The notes under the pieces are model-generated. The model searched no databases, was not told the DNA's origin, and worked only from the letters and a program-made list of their open reading frames with translations. The position numbers were made by a program, and so were the translations under genes. A stretch of DNA of 39,732 nt from an uncultured Paludibacter sp. (lineage in GTDB: Bacteria > Bacteroidota > Bacteroidia > Bacteroidales > Paludibacteraceae), in NCBI GenBank assembly GCA_937927845.1, contig CALFXE010000007.1:1-39732 (forward strand). The letters are read 5' to 3'. Positions 34,006 through 39,732 of this stretch are shown piece by piece. How positions within the stretch are numbered: position 1 is the first letter of the stretch; each line of letters begins with the position of its first letter.

Positions 34006-34770
34006 ATGGCAAAGAGAATTGGTTTAGCACTCAGTGGCGGAGGCATTCGCGGAATATCACATGCAGGAGCGTTATTGGCTATGGAGGAATTCAACATCAA
34101 GCCTGCTATAATTTCCGGAGTTAGTGCCGGTTCAATTGTAGGAGCTTTGTATGCCGATGGTTATAAGCCCATTGAAATTGCTAAGATGTTTGAAGATATT
34201 CGTTTCAGACGAATGACAAAATTGGATGTTCCTGCGGGAGGCTTTTTCAGCATTGCCCCTTTTGGTAGGTTTCTCGGTAAAAAACTGAGAGCTAAAAACT
34301 TTGAAGATTTAAACATACCACTCAAAATAGTTGCATCAAATTTCGATACAGGAATACCTGAAACATTTTCAGAAGGCAGTTTACTTAAACCAATCATAGC
34401 GTCATGCAGTATACCGGTTTTGTTTGTACCTCAAAAAATCAAGAATAATCATTATGTAGATGGAGGGTTATTGAAAAACTTTCCTGTAACAACGATTAAA
34501 AACGATTGTGATTTAGTTATCGGAGTGAATGTCGGTCCTTTATTATCACGAGACTTTAATCCGAGTATAATAGATGTAGCATATCGCACATATCATTATA
34601 TGTTTAGAGCAAACACTTTAGCCGATTTAAAAGTATGTGATATCATCATCGAACCTGAAAATATTTATGATTTTGATTTATTTGAAACAGGAAAGGTGAT
34701 GGAAATATTCGATTTAGGATATAAAACAGCTAAAAATGTTTTAGGAGCACAGATGGATAAATTAATTTAG
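34006..34770 (+). CDS. patatin-like phospholipase
   Basis: 254 residues. The family elements are all present: oxyanion loop SGGGIRG (residues 10-16), nucleophile elbow G38-V-S40-A-G and the Asp152 of the YVDGG motif, so the Ser-Asp dyad is intact. There is no signal peptide, so it may act on phospholipids of the inner membrane or on lysolipids. It is the second gene after the LytTR regulator, which may control it. Confidence 0.93.
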   Translation: MAKRIGLALSGGGIRGISHAGALLAMEEFNIKPAIISGVSAGSIVGALYADGYKPIEIAKMFEDIRFRRMTKLDVPAGGFFSIAPFGRFLGKKLRAKNFEDLNIPLKIVASNFDTGIPETFSEGSLLKPIIASCSIPVLFVPQKIKNNHYVDGGLLKNFPVTTIKNDCDLVIGVNVGPLLSRDFNPSIIDVAYRTYHYMFRANTLADLKVCDIIIEPENIYDFDLFETGKVMEIFDLGYKTAKNVLGAQMDKLI

Positions 34771-34822
34771 TTGTTTTACTCAAAAATTATTACACAAAAA
34801 CATTTATTTTGAGCAATTTTGT

Positions 34823-34830
34823 TATATTTG
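34823..34830 (+). promoter_or_regulatory. -7 element of the TetR gene
   Basis: TATATTTG matches TAnnTTTG, 22 bases before the ATG at 34852. No -33 TTTG is at the usual distance. Confidence 0.45.
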
Positions 34831-34851
34831 CACATCTTAAACAGTTCTAAT

Positions 34852-35433
34852 ATGACAAAGAAAGTCTCCAAAACAAAAAAGATGCTTATTGAAGTGGCAC
34901 GTGAGTTATTTGCTGCTAATGGTAAACGTAATGTCACAATGAATGATATTGCCGAAGCATCTAAAAAAGGGAGACGAACACTTTACACCTATTTCAACAA
35001 TAAAGAAGAAATTTTCAGGGCGGTAATCGACAAAGAGCTTGAATATTTATTGAATGAACTTAATAAAGTATCGGCTGAAGACATTTCTCCTGATGAAAAA
35101 CTTCGTTTACACGCAATTACTCATCTTGATGCTATTAAATATATAGTAAATCGAAATGGTTCTTTAAGTTCGGATTTTTTCAGAGACATTTATGAAGTTG
35201 AGCGTGCAAGAAGAAAGATAGATATGGCTGAAATAAAACTGATTTATAATATTCTTAAACAAGGTGTTCAAAAAAGAATATTCAGAAATATGAACTTAGA
35301 ATTATCTGCTGTAGTAATTTTTCATGCGATTAAAGGCTTGGAAGTACCTTATATCCGTAAAAACTTAACAAAAGCGTTTGAAGAAAACAAAAACAGCATA
35401 ATTGAATTTATCTTTGACGGAATTAGGAGATAA
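34852..35433 (+). CDS. TetR/AcrR-family transcriptional regulator
   Basis: 193 residues from the ATG at 34852. A TTG at 34819 falls in the promoter. The N-terminal helix-turn-helix is clear (EVARELFAANGKRNVTMNDIAEASKKGRRTLYTYFNNKEEIF). The ligand domain is helical and not informative. The neighbours do not suggest a target. The N-terminus is Lys-rich. It is followed by an inverted repeat that may end it. Confidence 0.92.
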   Translation: MTKKVSKTKKMLIEVARELFAANGKRNVTMNDIAEASKKGRRTLYTYFNNKEEIFRAVIDKELEYLLNELNKVSAEDISPDEKLRLHAITHLDAIKYIVNRNGSLSSDFFRDIYEVERARRKIDMAEIKLIYNILKQGVQKRIFRNMNLELSAVVIFHAIKGLEVPYIRKNLTKAFEENKNSIIEFIFDGIRR

Positions 35434-35468
35434 ACTGATGTATTAAGATTATATCTCTCACTTTACTG

Positions 35469-35543
35469 AAAAAGAGGATGTCTATTTAACAAACAATCAT
35501 TAAAGATTGTACCAAAAAATAGAAAAATGGACATCCTCTTTTT
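35469..35543. repeat. nested inverted-repeat element 1 (bidirectional terminator or dispersed repeat)
   Basis: Perfect 14-bp arms AAAAAGAGGATGTC (35469-35482) and its inverse (35530-35543) enclose 47 bases containing a smaller perfect hairpin, ACAATC/GATTGT (35493-35510). It lies at the 3' ends of both the TetR and barrel genes, with A/T runs on either side. Confidence 0.75.
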
Positions 35544-35552
35544 AATATTAGT

Positions 35553-36140
35553 TTATAGTCTGATTGAAAGTCCTAATTCGAGAGCGGAAATACCATAACC
35601 GACTTCAGCATAAGCCGCATATTTTGGAGAGAAATGATAACGTCCACCGATAAAAGCTGAAAAGCCAAAACCGCTTGTATTATTATTAGTTGTTGACATA
35701 GCAATATTATTTCCTATATACTTGCTTGACACTATATTGTAACCCAGCATCAATCCTGTATATGTATCTAATTTATCCACAAATTGATAATGGAAAGCAC
35801 CACGTGCACCGAGAACAATGTAGTTGTACTTCCATCCATAAGTTACGTCTGTAGTACCATTAAAGTAACTACCTTCCCATTTATTGGATGTATATGCAGC
35901 ATAACCACCCACGCCTATTGAGCCTTTTCCGTTTAATAGTCCTTCAACAATCCCTCTTTCGTAAGATACCGAAATAGGTGGAATACCGCTTGAATATCCG
36001 TCACCGCCATAGTAGCTACCTATACCGATACCTATACCAACGGCTTGATCACCTTTTGAGAAGATGTCTTTTGCATTAACACTAACAAATACGCTACAAG
36101 TGAAAACAAGAATAAGCGTAAAAAAGATTTTTTTAGTCAT
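35553..36140 (-). CDS. small outer-membrane beta-barrel protein
   Basis: 195 residues. The signal peptide ends near SVNAKD. The mature part consists of alternating hydrophobic and polar strands rich in Gly, Tyr and Ser (GIGIGIGSYYGGDGYSS, IVLGARGAFHYQF), ending with LELGLSIRL, like an eight-stranded OmpX/OmpW-type barrel. It has no catalytic motif. Composition (about 37% GC in one line) is near the background, unlike its MACPF neighbour. It lies downstream of the MACPF gene on the same strand, separated by 151 bp and an inverted-repeat element, so it is probably a separate transcript. A receptor or immunity role is speculative. Confidence 0.75.
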   Translation of the reverse strand: MTKKIFFTLILVFTCSVFVSVNAKDIFSKGDQAVGIGIGIGSYYGGDGYSSGIPPISVSYERGIVEGLLNGKGSIGVGGYAAYTSNKWEGSYFNGTTDVTYGWKYNYIVLGARGAFHYQFVDKLDTYTGLMLGYNIVSSKYIGNNIAMSTTNNNTSGFGFSAFIGGRYHFSPKYAAYAEVGYGISALELGLSIRL

Positions 36141-36212
36141 GATATAATTTCTTAATTATTTTTGCCTACTCTTTAAGCTTTTCGGCATCCGCTGTTATTT
36201 ATTGATTTATAC

Positions 36213-36284
36213 GAAGAGGCTGTTTCAAAAGTTGATTGGAACACAAATTACACAATGTTTGTGTTTTTTTGAAACAGTCTCTTC
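36213..36284. repeat. nested inverted-repeat element 2 (terminator or dispersed repeat)
   Basis: An 18-bp stem starting GAAGAGGCTGTTTC (36213-36230) pairs with 36267-36284, with one G-U. Inside is a smaller perfect hairpin ACACAAA/TTTGTGT (36241-36264). It lies eight bases after the MACPF stop. It has the same architecture as element 1, and both begin with GAGG(A/C)TGT. Confidence 0.75.
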
Positions 36285-36291
36285 TGTTAAG

Positions 36292-38127
36292 TTATGGCAC
36301 TACTACCCAAGTAAAGGCTTTCTTTTTGTAAGCAAAACAGCTGCCTTTATCGGTATTAGTAATCATACCCTTGGTTCCATCAGAAAATGTTGCCCACGAG
36401 TAGCCTTCGGGCAAAGCAGGATCTGTAAGGGAATCACCCAAAACAACAATATCATCGAGTGCTTCCGTGTCGTTTTCGTTTACCATGCGATACATAAGAT
36501 AATGATTAGGAAATAGTGGAATCCCTAAGATTATTTTTGCCGGAATTGTAATTTCTTTCCACCCTGACGGTAGAGTTGTGCCGTCGCCTTCTTTTCTCAT
36601 TCTGATTTCGGCAATGGCTTCGTGATTATTTGCTTCTACTTTTTTGAGCATGGCAGATTTTAGCTCAACACCTGATATCTCTCCTAAGTAGGTATAAGAC
36701 ACTGGTATATTTACCATATCTGTATATGTCTTAATATCGTATATATATGGCTCTGTTTCAACCAAGTGCCTGTAAACCATACCCGCAAGCATATTTCCGC
36801 GCGCTATCAACTGCACTTCAAACTCGGCTTGCACGGCTTGTGCTTTTGCCTCGTCCACTTGCTTTACAAGTTCCCACAAACCAATAAAACTATCGTTGAA
36901 CTTATCCTCGCCAAAGGCACAGATGTCGGGTTGACTTGCCACTGACGCCACCCAGGCTTCGTATCCCGCTGCAAAACTTTCCATATTCGTAAAAGCTGCA
37001 TTGTTTCCACCCACCGTTTTGGCATAAAACTTCGAGTTTTCGTTCAGATGGCTCGCCTTTTTTTGCTGCTCTGTGCTCGCACTCGCCGACACTACGGCAT
37101 AACTCGCCTCAACAGATACTTTCATATTCTGCTCGGTAGTTATCTCTGTGCCGGAATACGAGAAGTTAAATTCTGCCGTACCTCCCCAATAGATACGTTT
37201 GATAAGGTGCGTACCGTATTTGGCTATAAGTTGCTTAGCCGACAGGTTGGCAATATCATATTTGAAAGTTTCGGTAAAGTAGTGTTTGAGGAAAGCAGGA
37301 TCGGCGTTTCTTAGCCACTCCTCCTTGCTTTGATGCACGCCACGCCCTTTGGCGAAAAAATTGGTCTTTTTCGAGCCATTGGACACCGAGAATTCGGTGC
37401 TTGCCTTTGCAGAGAACAACCCCACTTCCACGCCCACACTCGTGCCAACCGTCATACTTTTATACACCTCACTCACGCTGTTCGAGGTCGCGCTTTCGTA
37501 AGTACTTTGTGTAGCCGTACTTTGCACGATAAGCCCCACCGAATTTGCCTGGTTCAGGTCGATAATGGGTGCAGCGAACTTCACGTCTGAGCGATTGATA
37601 TAGCCGCTGTTTACCACGTCGTAGCCATACAGCACAAAAGTTTCGTTGGCGTTAATGTTGCTTGCCTTGAAAATTCCGACCGCGATTTTGAGTGTTTTTT
37701 CCACGCCACCTTTCGAGAATTTTACCTGTACTTCGTCATTTGCGCCACTGCTGCCGGGTACGGCTTTTACCGTAAGGGTTTTTCCATCGGTGCTTTTGTC
37801 GAAATAGGTACCTGCCGACACAATGGTAAGCGTTACGCTGTTGTCGGCATAAAAGCCCTCTTTGAGGCGGATTACCCGCGTTGTGTAATCGCTGCCAACC
37901 GATGCTTCAATCACACCTACCTCAACGCTGGTTTCGTATTTTGCCATTTCAGTTTCGGGAGTAGCATTTACGGTAGCACTAAATGTGATACTATCCATTT
38001 CCAAAACGTTTCGTGAAAAAATAATCTGCCCGCCACTATGCACTTGCATATTATTAGTCTGAGCGAAAACAACAGTTCCCATCAACAGGAACAGAATCGA
38101 AAATACTATTTGAAAAATCTTTTTCAT
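36292..38127 (-). CDS. exported MACPF-domain (perforin-like) protein
   Basis: 611 residues. The signal peptide (1-22, FAQ) has no lipobox. Residues 27-49 form a module shared with the adjacent T9SS protein. Residues 60-150 are a beta-rich region (DEVQVKFSKGG). The MACPF domain is roughly 155-450, and the family signature is Y304-G-T-H-L, six residues, G315-G316. Residues 470-611 are a beta-rich C-terminal domain. No T9SS sorting domain is at the end. MACPF proteins form membrane pores. In Bacteroidales this fold includes the BSAP antimicrobial proteins and the structurally solved Bth-MACPF. A killing role is inferred, not shown. GC is about 50% in parts, well above the background. It lies 12 bp behind the T9SS-protein gene, probably in one operon. 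Confidence 0.88.
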   Translation of the reverse strand: MKKIFQIVFSILFLLMGTVVFAQTNNMQVHSGGQIIFSRNVLEMDSITFSATVNATPETEMAKYETSVEVGVIEASVGSDYTTRVIRLKEGFYADNSVTLTIVSAGTYFDKSTDGKTLTVKAVPGSSGANDEVQVKFSKGGVEKTLKIAVGIFKASNINANETFVLYGYDVVNSGYINRSDVKFAAPIIDLNQANSVGLIVQSTATQSTYESATSNSVSEVYKSMTVGTSVGVEVGLFSAKASTEFSVSNGSKKTNFFAKGRGVHQSKEEWLRNADPAFLKHYFTETFKYDIANLSAKQLIAKYGTHLIKRIYWGGTAEFNFSYSGTEITTEQNMKVSVEASYAVVSASASTEQQKKASHLNENSKFYAKTVGGNNAAFTNMESFAAGYEAWVASVASQPDICAFGEDKFNDSFIGLWELVKQVDEAKAQAVQAEFEVQLIARGNMLAGMVYRHLVETEPYIYDIKTYTDMVNIPVSYTYLGEISGVELKSAMLKKVEANNHEAIAEIRMRKEGDGTTLPSGWKEITIPAKIILGIPLFPNHYLMYRMVNENDTEALDDIVVLGDSLTDPALPEGYSWATFSDGTKGMITNTDKGSCFAYKKKAFTWVVVP

Positions 38128-38139
38128 TATAATGATATT

Positions 38140-38649
38140 TTATTGTTTTAAAATCTTATGAATACTTACACCGTCTTCGTTGCCCACTTGCAATAGATAT
38201 ATGCCGATAGGAAAGGCAGACATTGGTATTGTAGCTTCGGGTGATTGAGGCTGTACGCACTGCAACAGCACACCTCGCATATCGAATACATTAATTGTTG
38301 ATACTGAGGTAGCACTTTTCACCACTATATTGTCTGTAAATACTTCCCAATAAACTTTAACGGTTTTATGAGAAGGCGACTCAACGCTACTTGGAGGCAA
38401 TGTGAAACTGAGTTTGGCAATATTATCATACCCTACAGTTGTAATACCTTCAGTAGCGGAATGTACTTGCAATTCGTCGCTCGTAAAGGTGATCTTTTGG
38501 ATATTGTCCAACGCTAAAGATTGCGTTGAGCCGTCGGGTGCATACACATACAGATAATTCGCATATTGAGCGTAAGATTGACTTATAACTCCCATAGACA
38601 GGAAGAAAAGCAGTCTCAGAAATTTTCGATTCAGCATTTTCTGTTTCAT
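38140..38649 (-). CDS. small T9SS-sorted protein with two copies of the module shared with the MACPF protein
   Basis: 169 residues (ATG at 38649; 38637 also possible). The signal peptide ends at QSYAQ. Residues 33-55 and 60-82 are two copies of a 23-residue beta module ending in I-x-K-(I/L)-(T/S)-F. Residues 102-169 form a type A T9SS C-terminal sorting domain (INVFDMRGVLLQ, FPIGIYLLQV, ending HKILKQ), so the protein should cross the outer membrane and be cleaved or attached. There is no catalytic domain in between, so it is a compact carrier or a remnant of a bigger protein. It is the upstream gene of the MACPF pair. A -7-like element lies at 38702-38709 (minus). Confidence 0.82.
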   Translation of the reverse strand: MKQKMLNRKFLRLLFFLSMGVISQSYAQYANYLYVYAPDGSTQSLALDNIQKITFTSDELQVHSATEGITTVGYDNIAKLSFTLPPSSVESPSHKTVKVYWEVFTDNIVVKSATSVSTINVFDMRGVLLQCVQPQSPEATIPMSAFPIGIYLLQVGNEDGVSIHKILKQ

Positions 38650-38701
38650 TTTTAATTGAGTTTATAATGACTTTATGATGTTCCATACATTTTCACAGTC
38701 A

Positions 38702-38709
38702 CAAAAGTA
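38702..38709 (-). promoter_or_regulatory. -7 element of the T9SS-MACPF operon
   Basis: TACTTTTG on the minus strand, about 53 bases before the ATG at 38649. No -33 TTTG is found 19-21 bases upstream, as might be seen for a promoter that needs an activator. Confidence 0.4.
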
Positions 38710-38840
38710 TATAATTCCCAAATCTGTCTGCTTATACACCATTTGCAGCACGTAAAAAAGATATGTGCTTTAGGTAAAAAAAACATCTATTTTTATTTTA
38801 TATTTCACGGTAAATTCAATCATACTTTAAAACCTATTAT

Positions 38841-38848
38841 TATCTTTG
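38841..38848 (+). promoter_or_regulatory. -7 element of the divergent regulator
   Basis: TATCTTTG matches TAnnTTTG, 31 bases before the ATG at 38880. No -33 box is evident. Confidence 0.45.
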
Positions 38849-38879
38849 CAATTCTAAAAACACAGACATACAAACAGAC

Positions 38880-39732
38880 ATGCAGCATACACCTTTTCCA
38901 ATAAAAACATGGACAGCATTTGCATCTGATTATCAACGGATTATTATTTACAGCCTAATTTTAATTCTTGTTGTTGTCGGACATTATTTCTTAATGCAGA
39001 TACCTGTGGAGTTGTTCAGAGAAATCCGTAAGGTAATAATTGCGATGCTGAGTATACTTTGTCTGGGTGGCTCGTTTATTCTGATAACACGAAAAAATGG
39101 AGGACGGGCGCGCACACTGTTTACTTTTGCGATGTTTTTGTGTGGTCTTACAAATTTGCTTTCCGTTATCAGAGGATTTACGTCTGGATATGCCGGCATG
39201 GTGGAGTATAAATTTCTATCGATGCCTATGCTTGTTTACGGAAGCGTGTATGCCTACATATTTCTATTGTATCCTATCGAAGCTTTTCGTCCGGGGTGGC
39301 TTACGCTACGAAGGGCGATATTTTTGTTCCTGCCCACTATCGTTATTCCGTGTATCTATCTTCTCATGGTAAAAATACAGAATGTACCCATGCCCGTAGT
39401 TGACGGACTGACAGCCATGAGTCGTGAATTTTGGAATTTCAGCGTATGGATTCCCCTGCTCATCCTCACTTATCCCGTTTTCGGGCTGGTGGTTATGCTC
39501 CGATCCCGCAAAAATTATAAAAAATGGTGCGAAGACAATTACGCCTCGATGGAAGACATAGATATAAAATGGTTGGAAGATTATATTTTTAGCAATTTTA
39601 TAATTACGTTTTCCTGCTTGGTGGTAGTATTGAGCGATAACGTACGCAGCGTGCTTATGCACAACATTATTTTTCTCGTCTTTTTCCTCTATGGCTTCTA
39701 TCGTGTTCTATTTCAAGAAAATCCTTATCCAA
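38880..39732 (+). CDS. membrane-domain regulator, probably AraC-type (cut by window end)
   Basis: The ATG at 38880 opens a frame that is uninterrupted for 284 codons to the end of the window. About seven membrane helices are visible (IIIYSLILILVVVGHYFLM, IIAMLSILCLGGSFILI, TLFTFAMFLCGLTNLL, YGSVYAYIFLLYP and others), followed by RSRKNYKKWCEDNYASM and two more helices ending GFYRVLFQENPYP. This is the N-terminal half of a Bacteroidales regulator type in which a helical membrane domain precedes a cytoplasmic AraC-type helix-turn-helix. The DNA-binding half lies outside the window, so that call is inferred. It is divergent from the T9SS-MACPF operon, with 230 bp between, and may control it. GC is raised as in that operon. 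Confidence 0.65.
   Translation, partial: MQHTPFPIKTWTAFASDYQRIIIYSLILILVVVGHYFLMQIPVELFREIRKVIIAMLSILCLGGSFILITRKNGGRARTLFTFAMFLCGLTNLLSVIRGFTSGYAGMVEYKFLSMPMLVYGSVYAYIFLLYPIEAFRPGWLTLRRAIFLFLPTIVIPCIYLLMVKIQNVPMPVVDGLTAMSREFWNFSVWIPLLILTYPVFGLVVMLRSRKNYKKWCEDNYASMEDIDIKWLEDYIFSNFIITFSCLVVVLSDNVRSVLMHNIIFLVFFLYGFYRVLFQENPYP

Noticed and set aside
36202..36516. Plus-strand reading frame over element 2 and the MACPF end
   Set aside because: It spans the inverted repeat and runs antisense to the MACPF gene, with no family-like sequence.
37048..37590. Two plus-strand reading frames inside the MACPF gene
   Set aside because: They are antisense frames made longer by the locally higher GC; the minus frame carries the MACPF signature.
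36292..38127. MACPF protein as a T9SS cargo itself
   Set aside because: Its C-terminus (AFTWVVVP) is not a sorting domain; only the neighbouring small protein has one.
39097..39662. Small reading frames in other frames near the window end
   Set aside because: The frame from 38880 is open for the whole distance and encodes consistent membrane helices, so the others are shadows.

Overview
The window looks like Bacteroidota chromosome, most likely order Bacteroidales. The genes are AT-rich (about 32% GC in hand-counted lines). Almost every promoter that can be read has the phylum's TTTG-N19/20-TAnnTTTG form, with no clear Shine-Dalgarno sequences. Several families are typical of the phylum: an S46 dipeptidyl-peptidase, an RprX/RprY pair, a plug-less TonB-receptor-like barrel, a type IX secretion (T9SS) sorting domain, DUF6051 and DUF6132. 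The genus cannot be fixed from this sequence.

Layout. 1-550 is the 3' end of a DPP7-type peptidase that looks frameshifted at the window edge. 547-5950 (minus) is a Nudix hydrolase, a large exported TPR protein and an outer-membrane barrel, read from one promoter. 6091-10531 (plus) holds a TPR protein, a DedA membrane protein, aroE, an AI-2E-type permease and a low-molecular-weight phosphatase. Thymidine kinase (minus) follows. Next come an acidic unknown protein, rsmI, a coiled-coil lipoprotein and a TIGR02757 protein (plus). rpsT and tRNA-Glu share one minus promoter, back to back with the recO promoter. 15981-20075 (minus) has an LD-carboxypeptidase, an ABC exporter pair and radC, with a heptamer repeat array at the 3' end of radC. 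20318-21569 (plus) is a compact ArsR-DUF6132-HMA-thioredoxin operon whose promoter carries a perfect inverted-repeat operator. It is followed by a small periplasmic helical protein, a GH2 beta-galactosidase and an MFS transporter (both minus), rprX-rprY, mnmD, rpsO, hisS, a DUF6051 hydrolase (minus), a membrane LytTR regulator, a patatin and a TetR regulator.

The accessory part is 35469-39732. It contains a small outer-membrane barrel, a MACPF-domain exported protein (perforin-like, the same fold as the Bacteroidales secreted antimicrobial proteins) and, 12 bp upstream of the MACPF gene, a small T9SS-sorted protein. The 5' part of a membrane-anchored, probably AraC-type regulator is divergent from them. 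The last three genes have clearly higher GC than the rest (up to about 52% in hand-counted lines). The MACPF protein and its T9SS partner share a 23-residue module (one copy and two copies). Two nested inverted-repeat elements bracket the barrel gene. My leading hypothesis is a transferred antagonism locus: pore-former, surface-displayed partner, candidate receptor or resistance barrel, and regulator.

Most of the remaining genes are housekeeping. No stretch longer than about 300 bases lacks a gene. The longest gaps (19144-19373, 20076-20317, 26667-26901, 38650-38879) hold promoters, operators or simple repeats, described individually below.
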